A stretch of 64,000 nucleotides of DNA from Bacteroidota bacterium (GTDB lineage: Bacteria > Bacteroidota > Bacteroidia > Bacteroidales > JACABE01): NCBI GenBank assembly GCA_026391675.1, contig JAPLDQ010000030.1, positions 61,623-125,622 on the forward strand, read 5' to 3'. Shown here piece after piece: positions 1-8,413 of the stretch. The translations under genes and the position numbers were made by a program. Within the stretch, counting starts at the first letter, position 1. Each line of letters opens with the position of its first letter. Below the pieces are notes generated by a model that worked only from the letters and a program-made list of their open reading frames with translations, made no database searches and was not told the DNA's origin.

Positions 1-1297
1 TATCCAGTAATTCAGCAGGAATACAGCCTCCAGAAGGACCTCCGGTTTGAACAGCCTTAAACTTTTTATTATTTGGAACGCCACCACCTATATTAAAAAT
101 AATTTCTCTGAGCGAAATCCCTAAAGGAACTTCAATAAGCCCTGTGTTTTTGACTTTACCAACAAGGGCAAAGGTTTTAGTGCCTTTACTGTTTTCAATA
201 CCGTATTTTCCAAACCATTCAGCATTATTCTGCATTATTCTTGCAACAGAAGCCAGCGTTTCTACATTATTGATAATAGTTGGTTTTTGCCACAAACCGG
301 AAATAGCCGGAAATGGAGGTCTTGGTCGTGGCATACCGCGGCTTCCCTCTATGGATGCTATCAAAGCGGTTTCTTCACCACAAACAAAAGCACCTGCTCC
401 TTCTTTGATTTTAATATGAAAACTAAATTTTGAACCTAAAATGTGATCACCCAATAAATTCTTTTCTTCAGCCTGTTTGATTGCAATGCGTAATCTGATT
501 AAAGCCAGAGGGTATTCAGCCCTGCAATATATATAGCCATTAGTTGCACCAATAGCATATGCCGCAATTATCATTCCTTCAATTAATGAATGCGGATCGC
601 CTTCAAGTAATGACCTGTTCATAAAAGCTCCGGGATCACCTTCATCGGCATTGCATATCAGATATTTTTTATCCCCTTTTGCTTCTCTGCAAAAAGTCCA
701 TTTACGCCAGGTTGGAAATCCGGCACCACCTCTGCCTCTCAAACCTGATTTTTTAATCTCTTCAATAACTTCTTCAGGCTTAATTTGAATGATTTTCTGA
801 ACTCCTGAATAACCTTTATTAGCAATGTAATGATTGAGGTTATTTGGATCAATAATGCCACAATTCTGGAGTACCAGCCTTTTCTGTGGTTTCATTACTT
901 CGGTTTCACTAAAAACAGTAAAATCAGATTGCATCTCATTCCCCATTATTCCAATCAGCTTGTCTTTGTTAATGGTATTATTGATAATATGAGACTGAAC
1001 GAGTTCAGCTGCCTCATTGACACCTATTTTAGCATAACAAGCCAGTGGAGTATCAGGTTTGTAAACAATTACAATAGGTTCTAAATAACACATGCCAATA
1101 CAGCCAACTTCTATTACATTACAATTCAGATTTTCCTTTTCCAGTTTATTTTTAAAAGCATCAATAACATCCATTGAGCCTGCAGAACGTGCACAAGTAG
1201 CATTCCCGACAAAAATAGCAGGGGTGTCACCATTCATCAATGCTGTCCACTCTTTTGTTGCATCACTTATTAATTGATTTATATCCATTTTATCCAT
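1..1297 (-). CDS. hydB: HydB/NuoF-like NADH-binding flavoprotein subunit (3' part outside window)
   Basis: The visible part is about 432 codons from ATG at 1297 (an in-frame ATG at 1288 is an alternative) and runs off the left edge. It has a thioredoxin-like N-terminal segment with Cys35, Cys59, Cys66 and Cys70, as in the extra [2Fe-2S] domain of HydB-type subunits. The NuoF core follows: a GRGGAGFPT motif near residue 180, NADEGDPGAF near 214 and GEETALIASIEG near 305, which bind FMN and NADH. The partner HydC/NuoE-like gene lies 48 nt upstream in the same direction. In this family the subunit moves electrons between NADH, FMN and Fe-S centres, for example in the electron-bifurcating HydABC [FeFe]-hydrogenase. 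The N-terminal domain favours HydB over respiratory NuoF. The catalytic HydA would lie outside the window, so the hydrogenase assignment is inference. Confidence 0.85.
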   Translation of the reverse strand, partial: MDKMDINQLISDATKEWTALMNGDTPAIFVGNATCARSAGSMDVIDAFKNKLEKENLNCNVIEVGCIGMCYLEPIVIVYKPDTPLACYAKIGVNEAAELVQSHIINNTINKDKLIGIMGNEMQSDFTVFSETEVMKPQKRLVLQNCGIIDPNNLNHYIANKGYSGVQKIIQIKPEEVIEEIKKSGLRGRGGAGFPTWRKWTFCREAKGDKKYLICNADEGDPGAFMNRSLLEGDPHSLIEGMIIAAYAIGATNGYIYCRAEYPLALIRLRIAIKQAEEKNLLGDHILGSKFSFHIKIKEGAGAFVCGEETALIASIEGSRGMPRPRPPFPAISGLWQKPTIINNVETLASVARIMQNNAEWFGKYGIENSKGTKTFALVGKVKNTGLIEVPLGISLREIIFNIGGGVPNNKKFKAVQTGGPSGGCIPAELLD

Positions 1298-1345
1298 GCT
1301 AATTTTGTCAATTGTTAAATTGAATTCGTTTTAAACTCACACACT

Positions 1346-1807
1346 TTATTTTTTATCCGATTTTTTCTTTTTGAAAAGATCTTCTATCTTTTGAGGAGTA
1401 AGGTCAGCATGGACTTTATCATTTACTGTAATACATGGTGCAAGGCTGCACGCTCCGATACAGGCAACGCTTTCGATTGAATGTTCCAGATCTTCAGATG
1501 TTTCGCCTTCTTTAATCCCTAAATTATTTTCAATTTCTTCCAGTATTCTGGGTGCACCTTTTACATGGCAGGCGGTTCCACGACAAAGCATGATATGTTT
1601 TTTCCCTTTAGGTTTAAACCTGAACTGAGCATAAAACGTCGCAACACCATATACTTTACTACGGGGTATCCGAAGAAATCTGGAAATTTCATGCATAGCA
1701 TTAACTGATAAATATCCTGCTTCTTCCTGTACTTTCTGTAAAATAGGTATCAGTTCTTCTTCACTTCCCTTGAAGTTTTCAAAAATATGGTTCAAATATT
1801 CACTCAT
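1346..1807 (-). CDS. hydC: HydC/NuoE-like [2Fe-2S] subunit
   Basis: 153 aa, the usual length for the NuoE/HydC family (thioredoxin-like [2Fe-2S] ferredoxin). The cluster ligands are visible as C-x4-C (CRGTAC) and C-x3-C (CIGAC), followed by the usual TVNDKVHADLTPQKIEDL end. An N-terminal helical region carries the EEAGYLS and VYGVATFYAQF motifs. It partners the NADH-binding flavoprotein encoded directly downstream and passes electrons between the flavin and its partner. The two genes probably form an operon transcribed leftwards from the AT-rich gap at 1808-2070, which they share with the divergent fhs. Family assignment is sure; the hydrogenase rather than complex I context is inferred from the type of the neighbouring subunit. 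Confidence 0.88.
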   Translation of the reverse strand: MSEYLNHIFENFKGSEEELIPILQKVQEEAGYLSVNAMHEISRFLRIPRSKVYGVATFYAQFRFKPKGKKHIMLCRGTACHVKGAPRILEEIENNLGIKEGETSEDLEHSIESVACIGACSLAPCITVNDKVHADLTPQKIEDLFKKKKSDKK

Positions 1808-2070
1808 ATTAATAATTTATTTTGTAACTTTAATTCGTTAAAATTAATTTTTTTTTATTAATTTTAATTAAAATTTATGTATTTAAATACAAATTTAATA
1901 TATTTACAAAAAAAATAAAAACTAAATTTTTATAATTATAAAATGCTCATGTTTATATTACAATATAGATATGAATACATCATAAGCATTCCATGTACTA
2001 AAATGTAAATATTAATTAGAAATAAATCATATAACATAAACGAAATCAATAATTTAAAAAAAGTAAACAA
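1808..2070. promoter_or_regulatory. Divergent promoter region hydC / fhs
   Basis: A 263-bp, extremely AT-rich spacer between two divergently transcribed genes, so it must hold both promoters. On the minus strand a TAAATTTG match to the Bacteroidota -7 element lies at 1890-1897, but no TTG sits at the expected distance, so the call is weak. An apparent minus-strand reading frame here is low-complexity and not believed. Confidence 0.4.
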
Positions 2071-3741
2071 ATGAAATCTGATATTGAAATTGCTCAGGCA
2101 GTAAAACTTAAACCTATTAAAAAAATTGCTGCAGAACTTGGAATTGAAGAAGACCATCTTGAATTATATGGAAAATATAAAGCAAAAATTCCATTGAATT
2201 TAATTGATGAAGACAAAGTCAAAAATGGCAAACTAATTTTAGTAACTGCTATTACACCAACTCCTGCCGGTGAAGGTAAAACTACAACTTCTATTGGTTT
2301 AACCGAAGGATTAAACAAAATAGGTAAAAAAACTGTAGTGGTATTGCGCGAACCAAGTTTAGGTCCTGTTTTTGGTATTAAAGGCGGTGCAACTGGTGGT
2401 GGATATTCTCAGGTAGTACCTATGGAAGATATAAATCTCCACTTTACCGGTGATATATCAGCTGTTGAAAAAGCACATAATTTATTGTCAGCATTGGTTG
2501 ATAATAATATTCAAAGCACAAAACATAATCTCGGTTTAGATCCAAGAACTATCCGCTGGAAAAGAGTTATGGATATGAACGAGAGATCATTGCGTGATAT
2601 AGTCATTGGATTGGGTGGTCCAAAACAAGGAGTACCCCGTGAAACCGGCTTTGATATTACTGCAGCATCAGAAGTAATGGCAACGCTTTGTTTAGCTCAT
2701 GACCTGGAAGATTTGAAAACAAAACTTGGAAATATTTTTATCGGATTTACATATGATGGCAAACCCATATTTGCCAGAGATTTAAAGGCTCACGGAGCTA
2801 TGGCTGCTTTAATGAAACATGCTATTATGCCTAATCTGGTTCAAACTACAGAAGGAAATCCTGCCATCATTCACGGCGGTCCTTTTGCAAATATTGCACA
2901 GGGAACGAACTCAATAATAGCAACAAAAATGGGTTTATCTCATTCTGATTATGTTGTTACAGAAGCAGGTTTTGCATCTGAACTGGGAGCTGAAAAGTTT
3001 TTTAACATCAAGTGCCAGTATGGTAAATTATCTGCCAGAGCTGTTGTATTGGTGGCAACTATCAGAGCTTTAAAATACCATGGAGGTGTAAAATTAAAAG
3101 AATTAAGTATTGAAAATGTAGATGCACTTAAATTGGGATTGGAAAATCTCGAAAAACATGTTGAAAATATCAGATATTATGGCATTTCACCAGTAATAGC
3201 TATCAATAAATTTTCTACAGATACTCCTGCCGAAATAGCAATTATTAAAGCAAAAGCAAAAGAATTGAATGTAAAAGTTTCTTTGGTTGAAAGTTGGGAA
3301 AAAGGTGGTGAAGGTGCTGTTGAACTGGCTGAAATGGTAGTTGAAGCTGTTGATAATTGCAAATCATGTTTCAAACCACTTTACGATTTCAACTGGCCAA
3401 TTGAAGATAAAATATATGAAATCTGTACCAAAATGTATGGTGCTGATCATGTTGAATATTCAGTTCAGGCAAAAGTTGATATGACTAAAATCAAAGAACT
3501 CGGTTTTGATAATTTGCCTATATGTATTGCGAAAACTCAGAAATCACTGTCAGATGATCAATATCGAAAAGGCAGGCCAAAAGGATTCACGGTTAAAATC
3601 CGTGAAGTTTTATTGTCATCAGGTGCAGGTTTTATAGTGCCAATAGCCGGTACTATTATGCGTATGCCAGGTTTACCAGAAGAACCGGCTGCTGAATTGA
3701 TTGATATCGATAAAGACGGTAATATTTCCGGTTTATTTTAA
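2071..3741 (+). CDS. fhs: Formate--tetrahydrofolate ligase
   Basis: 556 aa, full length for the family. It joins formate to tetrahydrofolate using ATP, giving 10-formyl-THF for purine and one-carbon metabolism, or for the methyl branch of acetogenic-type pathways. The ATP-binding P-loop is PTPAGEGKTTT at about residues 62-73, and the family blocks REPSLGPVFGIKGGATGGGY and the C-terminal GRPKGFTV are present. The start is the first ATG, giving the normal KSDIEIAQ-type N-terminus. It is a single gene, divergent from hydC, and no other Wood-Ljungdahl genes are in view. Its transcript probably ends at the hairpin at 3995-4028. Confidence 0.97.
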   Translation: MKSDIEIAQAVKLKPIKKIAAELGIEEDHLELYGKYKAKIPLNLIDEDKVKNGKLILVTAITPTPAGEGKTTTSIGLTEGLNKIGKKTVVVLREPSLGPVFGIKGGATGGGYSQVVPMEDINLHFTGDISAVEKAHNLLSALVDNNIQSTKHNLGLDPRTIRWKRVMDMNERSLRDIVIGLGGPKQGVPRETGFDITAASEVMATLCLAHDLEDLKTKLGNIFIGFTYDGKPIFARDLKAHGAMAALMKHAIMPNLVQTTEGNPAIIHGGPFANIAQGTNSIIATKMGLSHSDYVVTEAGFASELGAEKFFNIKCQYGKLSARAVVLVATIRALKYHGGVKLKELSIENVDALKLGLENLEKHVENIRYYGISPVIAINKFSTDTPAEIAIIKAKAKELNVKVSLVESWEKGGEGAVELAEMVVEAVDNCKSCFKPLYDFNWPIEDKIYEICTKMYGADHVEYSVQAKVDMTKIKELGFDNLPICIAKTQKSLSDDQYRKGRPKGFTVKIREVLLSSGAGFIVPIAGTIMRMPGLPEEPAAELIDIDKDGNISGLF

Positions 3742-4043
3742 ACGACATTATTAAATTAGGAATTAGGAAATAGGCAATAGGCAATAGGCATTAGGCAATT
3801 AGGAATTAGTGGGTTTAGGGATTAGAAATTAGTCGATGTACACAACACCTACTTTTACAATCTTATCGCTTCTTTGTGGAAAAAATTGATTTACATTGAT
3901 TATAAAAATCCGTTTTATCTGCGTTTCCCATAGGAATTCGTTTTATCAGTGTTCCAATAAATAATTATTTAATTTGATAATACAATTTAAAGTTAAAAAG
4001 AGCTAATTTTGAAAATTAGCTCTTTTTTTTAGAACATTACTTT
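3742..4043. repeat. Intergenic low-complexity block
   Basis: The gap after fhs holds no gene. Bases about 3756-3835 are a degenerate tandem run of TAGGAATTAGG / AATAGGCATTAGGC-like words. Bases about 3880-3960 carry the ATCCGTTTTATCTGCGTT-type phrase that recurs in intergenic DNA of many environmental Bacteroidota (recalled, not searched). The right end is a strong hairpin terminator. Confidence 0.6.
3995..4028 (+). terminator. Rho-independent terminator after fhs
   Basis: A perfect 16-bp inverted repeat (3995-4010 with 4012-4027) around one central base, ending in eight Ts. The stem is AT-rich with a GAGCTAA core. It lies 250 bp past the fhs stop and only 16 bp before the next start codon, so it isolates fhs from the DUF3788 gene. 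Confidence 0.85.
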
Positions 4044-4460
4044 ATGGAAATCAGCATATTTACAAATAAAATCAGCATCCCTTCAAATAATGACCTCCTG
4101 CATTCTTTGGATAAAACTTATGTATTATGGCAGGAAATCAGGGATTATTGCTTTTTAAAATACCCTGATGCTATAGAAGAATGGAATTATCCGGGCGAAA
4201 AATACGGATGGAGTTTCAGGATTAAAGACAAGAAACGTGCAATTGTATATTTACTTCCGAGAGACCACTTTTTTAAGGTAGCTTTTGTTTTTGGGCAGAA
4301 GGCAACTGATGCCATTATGGCATCTGAGGTATCAGCTGAAATTAAATCGGAACTGCTGGCAGCCAGGGTATATGCAGAAGGAAGAGGAATCAGGATTGCT
4401 GTTACTGATGAACATATATTGGCTGATATTAAAACGTTAATTGATATTAAGTTAGGCTGA
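4044..4460 (+). CDS. DUF3788 family protein
   Basis: 138 aa. The conserved pattern of DUF3788 is visible: WNYPGEKYGWSFRIKDKKRAI, then YLLPRDHFFKVAFVFG, and an AEGRGIRIAV motif near residues 111-120. The family is common in Bacteroidota and Firmicutes and has no established function. The protein is soluble, without signal or membrane segments. The start lies 16 bp after the fhs terminator, so this gene's promoter must overlap that hairpin region or lie inside it. It may be co-transcribed with the DUF1697 gene 86 bp downstream. Confidence 0.8.
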   Translation: MEISIFTNKISIPSNNDLLHSLDKTYVLWQEIRDYCFLKYPDAIEEWNYPGEKYGWSFRIKDKKRAIVYLLPRDHFFKVAFVFGQKATDAIMASEVSAEIKSELLAARVYAEGRGIRIAVTDEHILADIKTLIDIKLG

Positions 4461-4495
4461 GTTAATTGGTTATTAAGTTATTAGGTTATTAAGTA

Positions 4496-4529
4496 AATTC
4501 GTAATTCGTAATTCGTAATTCGTAATTTT
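4496..4529. repeat. Heptanucleotide tandem array (TAATTCG)n
   Basis: About four and a half copies of the 7-bp unit TAATTCG, preceded by TTATTAAGTTATTAGG-type words, between the DUF3788 stop and the DUF1697 start. It is one of many such arrays at gene ends in this window. Confidence 0.8.
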
Positions 4530-4546
4530 TAATTTGTAAATGCAAC

Positions 4547-5092
4547 ATGATTCAATATATTTCCTTGCTCAGAGGTATTAATGTAAGTGGTAAAAACATG
4601 ATAAAGATGCCTGCTTTATCAGAAATGTATGTTAATTTAGGATTTATCAATGTTAAAACCTATATCCAGAGCGGAAATGTAGTATTCCGGACAACTGAAG
4701 ATGACATTTTATCAATTGAAAAACGTATAAGCGAAGAAATATTGAAATGTTTTTCGTTAAATATCAGCGTTTTAGTCATTGAAAGTAGTATGCTGAAAAA
4801 AAACTATGCCGAAAATCCATACTTAAAGCAAACAAATGCTGCTATCGATAAATTATACCTGCTGTTTTTATCAGAAAATCCTTCTGAAATAATGCTTGAT
4901 AAAATTAATGCGGAGCTTTATATACCGGATGAATTCATAGTAAAAGAAAAAGTAATTTATTTGCATTGTCCTTCATCATATGGCAACACCAGGCTAAACA
5001 ATACATTTTTTGAGCAGAAATTAAAATTAAAAGCTACTGTCAGGAATCTTAAAACCGTTAAAGCACTTGTTGATTTAACTGAAAATGCTTAA
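4547..5092 (+). CDS. DUF1697 domain-containing protein
   Basis: 181 aa, matching the DUF1697 family end to end. The N-terminal signature is MIQYISLLRGINVSGKNMIKM, then YIQSGNVVF near residues 39-47, and the C-terminal N-x-T-x-R-N-x-x-T motif (ATVRNLKTVKAL). The function is not established. It is a cytosolic protein. Its 3' end overlaps the convergent M14 peptidase gene by 4 bp, so neither transcript has room for an intergenic terminator between them. Confidence 0.88.
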   Translation: MIQYISLLRGINVSGKNMIKMPALSEMYVNLGFINVKTYIQSGNVVFRTTEDDILSIEKRISEEILKCFSLNISVLVIESSMLKKNYAENPYLKQTNAAIDKLYLLFLSENPSEIMLDKINAELYIPDEFIVKEKVIYLHCPSSYGNTRLNNTFFEQKLKLKATVRNLKTVKALVDLTENA

Positions 5093-6843
5093 AAGATCTT
5101 TCCAACCGGATATATGTTTAATTCTTTATCCCAATAAGGTGATTTTGAATAAAACCAATTGAGTATCGCTCTTGGATTCTTTGCAAATTCTGCATCTCCT
5201 GATTTTTTCTGTTCAAACTCCTTCTTCAGTGTGGCATCTTTAGCCAGCATTTCTCTGGCCAGGGTTTCCATTACATAAGATTCAGCATATTCTTTTTGTT
5301 GAAAAACCGCGTCAAAATAACCCCAAAAAGCTAAAGACCCACTTGCTTTTGGCTCCAGCAGGTAAGCAATAATTCTTGCTCCCGCCTGATTCATATCTAC
5401 AATAACTGACCCAGCAGGATAAGTACGTTCAAGTTCAATGGTATCCAGATCAAAACTATTCAATGGATGTCTTCCTTCATTAGCAGTTGGAGACCATTTA
5501 AGATTTTTGAATTTATAGGTCTGAACTTTTAATGTCAATGGTTTATTGATAGTTTTCAATGTAATGTTATGCAATTTAAGTATGGCAATAACATTATCCC
5601 ATTCAGCAGCAATAATATATGCTTTTGGTAAAATTACTTTAGCAGTTGCTTCTATATGATTAAAATAGGGTATCTTAAAAGTTATTGGCTTGGTATTATC
5701 ATATTTAAACCATTCTCCGCCTGTAAGTTCACTTTTTTCGATGCTGTATTCCACACCTAAATAATCAATAAAACTGCTGTCTTTTTCAGAAGCTTCAAAA
5801 TTTACGGCAAAAGCTTTTTTTCTGAAATTTTCACTGGCTGTAAACTTATCAGCATCTGCAATGCATTGATGCAGATTCAGGTATTCTTTATTCAATAACA
5901 TCATGGTTTTTTCAATCATTTTATAAGTTGATTCCACTCTGATTTTATAAGGCTTTAACATATGTGTTTCGATTAGAACGCCCGGACGATTGCGTTGAAT
6001 GGTATAGCCCTGAGAAAGCATAGGTGGCGCAGCATTGCTTACCAGGCCGCTGCGGGGATCATGCCAATTGCGGAAAGTAACATAAGGGAACATAGGTAAG
6101 CCCAGCTGAGTCATTTGTTGAGTTAGTGGTTTCAGATAGTTTTCTTTCTGCCATTTTTGCAAGCCTTCATCCACATTACCTTCAGTTTCAATTCCGTATG
6201 TTAAAACATATTGGTAATCAGCTCCATCTGTAGTGTGGCAATCAATAAAAAAATCAGGCATAAAACGATTGAATAACTTAAGCCAGCATTTCATTTCCAA
6301 TGCATCTGCTTTCAGGTAATCACGATTCAGGTTTAAGTTATTGGCTGTTGTACGCCATCCCATTTCTTTAGGTCCATTCTGATTGATTCTGTTGAATTTA
6401 CTGAATCTTTCGTGTCCGTCAACATTAAAAATTGGAATAAATAAAAGTGTAATATGATCCAGTAATTCAGTCATTCTTTTATTTATGGCAATATCGCGGA
6501 TAAGCATCATAACAGCATCTTTACCGTCAGGTTCACCGGCATGAATAGCAGCTTGTATCAATAAAACAACATTTCCTGATTTATGAATAGCTTCTGGAGT
6601 GAAATTTCCTTTTTTATCCAGAATTATCAGCGGCATTTCACGTCCTTGCGGGCTTTTCCCGAAATTCATATACTTTACCCAATCCGAAGCCAGATCAAGT
6701 TTCTTACAATAGGCAACCGTTGCATCATAACGGGGCGTTGCCATTCCATTGGATTTTTCAAAATAAGTTGTAAAATCATTTTGTTGGGCAAACAGGTTTA
6801 AATTTAAAAGTAAAAAGCAGTAAAGTAAATTTTTTTTCATCAT
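5089..6843 (-). CDS. Exported M14-family zinc carboxypeptidase
   Basis: 584 aa with an N-terminal signal peptide ending at LFAQ (about residues 1-20). The zinc carboxypeptidase core has the H-x2-E motif at His101/Glu104 (HAGEPDG), an NR substrate-carboxylate motif at 173-174 (NLNRDY) and a likely third zinc ligand at His203 (DCHTTDG). The region after about residue 340 is a family-specific extension of unknown role. It is likely a periplasmic or outer-surface peptidase trimming C-terminal residues. There is no T9SS sorting domain at the C-terminus. It stands alone between convergent DUF1697 and divergent panC. Confidence 0.88.
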   Translation of the reverse strand: MMKKNLLYCFLLLNLNLFAQQNDFTTYFEKSNGMATPRYDATVAYCKKLDLASDWVKYMNFGKSPQGREMPLIILDKKGNFTPEAIHKSGNVVLLIQAAIHAGEPDGKDAVMMLIRDIAINKRMTELLDHITLLFIPIFNVDGHERFSKFNRINQNGPKEMGWRTTANNLNLNRDYLKADALEMKCWLKLFNRFMPDFFIDCHTTDGADYQYVLTYGIETEGNVDEGLQKWQKENYLKPLTQQMTQLGLPMFPYVTFRNWHDPRSGLVSNAAPPMLSQGYTIQRNRPGVLIETHMLKPYKIRVESTYKMIEKTMMLLNKEYLNLHQCIADADKFTASENFRKKAFAVNFEASEKDSSFIDYLGVEYSIEKSELTGGEWFKYDNTKPITFKIPYFNHIEATAKVILPKAYIIAAEWDNVIAILKLHNITLKTINKPLTLKVQTYKFKNLKWSPTANEGRHPLNSFDLDTIELERTYPAGSVIVDMNQAGARIIAYLLEPKASGSLAFWGYFDAVFQQKEYAESYVMETLAREMLAKDATLKKEFEQKKSGDAEFAKNPRAILNWFYSKSPYWDKELNIYPVGKIF

Positions 6844-6894
6844 TTTCTTTATTAAATGGAATGCGGATAAAACGGATTTAAATCAGCTTTTCAC

Positions 6895-6990
6895 GCAAAG
6901 ACGCTAATGAACGCAAAGAATTTTAAACTAAATGTTTAATGTCTACTTCTTATGCCTAATGCCTATTGCCTAATTCCTAATTCCTGATTC
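6895..6990. repeat. Intergenic simple-repeat words
   Basis: The spacer between the M14 peptidase and panC carries a CGCAAAGACGCTAATGAACG phrase near 6895-6920, then TGCCTAATGCCTATTGCCTAATTCC-like tandem words to about 6990. Both word types recur elsewhere in this window. No coding potential is seen. Confidence 0.6.
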
Positions 6991-7012
6991 AATTAATAAT
7001 TCGTTAAAATAC

Positions 7013-7042
7013 TTGGTAAAAATAATAATTTTCCCACCTTTG
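7013..7042 (+). promoter_or_regulatory. Bacteroidota-type promoter of panC
   Basis: A TTG at 7013-7015 and CACCTTTG at 7035-7042 (one mismatch to TAnnTTTG) are separated by 19 bp, the normal spacing for the phylum's -33/-7 elements. Transcription would start near 7048, giving a 5' leader of about 24 nt. Confidence 0.65.
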
Positions 7043-7071
7043 CATGCTGATTTTTTTAAAGACTTTAGTAT

Positions 7072-7914
7072 ATGGAAATATTTAACACAATAATAACAAC
7101 GCAATCCTATTTAGCTCCATTCAAAAAAAACAATAAAACCATTGGTTTTGTTCCCACTATGGGTGCACTTCATCAGGGTCATCTGGCTTTGGTTAAGCAG
7201 GCAAAAGCTGAGAATGACATTGTTGTTGTTAGTATTTTTGTAAATCCGATTCAATTTAATAATAAAGAAGATTTACTCAAATACCCACGAACTTTTGAAA
7301 CTGATGCATCATTACTTGAAGCTGAAGGTTGTGATGTAATATTTTATCCCGATGAAAGCCAGATGTATCCGGAACCCGATCAGAGTGTTTACGATTTCGG
7401 GCTATTGGATAAAGTGATGGAAGGCAAGTTCCGTCCTGGGCATTTTAATGGTGTGGCTATAGTAGTTAAAAAGCTTTTTGATATTGTATTGCCCGACAAA
7501 GCTTATTTTGGCGAAAAAGATTACCAGCAGTTACAGATCATCAAAGCATTGGTTGAACACAAGAATATTCCTGTAACTATTATTCCATGTCCGATTTACA
7601 GGGAAGATGATGGTTTGGCCATGAGTTCACGCAATATGCGTTTAACTGCTGAAGAACGTAAAGTAGCTCCTTTTATTTATCAAACATTATTACAGGCTAA
7701 GGATAAATCTAATCAACTGAATCCAAATGAATTAACGCATTGGGTAATACAGCAAATCGAAGAAAATTCAATGCTTACGCTTGAATATTTTGAAATTGTG
7801 GATGCTGCTACACTTTTACCAGTTATCAATTTTAACGATTGTCAATCGTCTATAGGATGTATAGCAGTTTTTTTAGGGGATGTAAGGCTTATTGACAATA
7901 TTTTACTGGAGTAA
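7072..7914 (+). CDS. panC: Pantothenate synthetase
   Basis: 280 aa, normal length. It condenses pantoate with beta-alanine using ATP to make pantothenate, the precursor of coenzyme A. It belongs to the class I nucleotidyltransferase fold: the HIGH-like motif is PTMGALHQGH at residues 28-37 and the KMSKS-like motif is MSSRN at 184-188. GEKDYQQL lies between them. The partner gene panD, which supplies beta-alanine, lies 3 kb downstream beyond three genes on the opposite strand, an unusual separation. Confidence 0.97.
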   Translation: MEIFNTIITTQSYLAPFKKNNKTIGFVPTMGALHQGHLALVKQAKAENDIVVVSIFVNPIQFNNKEDLLKYPRTFETDASLLEAEGCDVIFYPDESQMYPEPDQSVYDFGLLDKVMEGKFRPGHFNGVAIVVKKLFDIVLPDKAYFGEKDYQQLQIIKALVEHKNIPVTIIPCPIYREDDGLAMSSRNMRLTAEERKVAPFIYQTLLQAKDKSNQLNPNELTHWVIQQIEENSMLTLEYFEIVDAATLLPVINFNDCQSSIGCIAVFLGDVRLIDNILLE

Positions 7915-7967
7915 TTTTTTTGATATTAAATGGCAATTCTCTTCTCATTCAGAAAAAGTACAGGATT

Positions 7968-8324
7968 TTATTTTTTACTTCTTTTATGGTATCCTCTTTC
8001 ATCAAAGGGTTGTAGTTCCTCAATATACATTGCTTCCAGTAGTTTTATCTCTTTACTGTAATCCGTAACTGTTTCAGTATGTTTAATTTCGCCCAGTATT
8101 TCGTAGCTGAATTTATCTTCTCCGAATTCTTTCCATTCTTTTTGTAAATCATCATTCGGGTGATTGCCGAAATTCAGCTGAAAGCGATGCCTGTTCCAGA
8201 TGGCATTCAGATCATTACTGCTTTCAATAAAAATTTTATTATTCACGGTATTCCTTATCTGAAATACACCCATGGTGAATTTCATCTCTTTATATTCCTT
8301 TTTTAATTCTTTCTTGGTTTTCAT
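7968..8324 (-). CDS. Degenerate GIY-YIG family protein
   Basis: 118 aa. The layout follows small Bacteroidota GIY-YIG proteins: MGVFQIRN at about 18-25, NKIFIESS at about 29-36, then a W-x2-HRFQLNFGNH block and KEFGEDKFSYEIL. The two signature triplets read GVF and FIE instead of GIY and YIG, so nuclease activity is doubtful. It is the last of three minus-strand genes lying between panC and panD. It could be a structural or regulatory DNA-binding derivative. The family call is fairly sure; the function is unknown. Confidence 0.7.
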   Translation of the reverse strand: MKTKKELKKEYKEMKFTMGVFQIRNTVNNKIFIESSNDLNAIWNRHRFQLNFGNHPNDDLQKEWKEFGEDKFSYEILGEIKHTETVTDYSKEIKLLEAMYIEELQPFDERGYHKRSKK

Positions 8325-8413
8325 TTTAAATTCCGGTATTAACCACCAAATAGCATTTTTTGTCTTATCAGAACATAAAAATAAGACGGATAGATGAAAA
8401 TAGGCTAAATATT

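Noticed and set aside
144..1277. Three plus-strand open frames of 61-91 codons
   Set aside because: They lie antisense to the clear HydB-like gene, whose motifs read on the minus strand; no independent support.
1936..2157. A minus-strand frame of 73 codons in the hydC-fhs gap
   Set aside because: Low-complexity Phe/Leu/Asn/Ile-rich translation from an AT-rich spacer, overlapping the fhs start; a chance frame.
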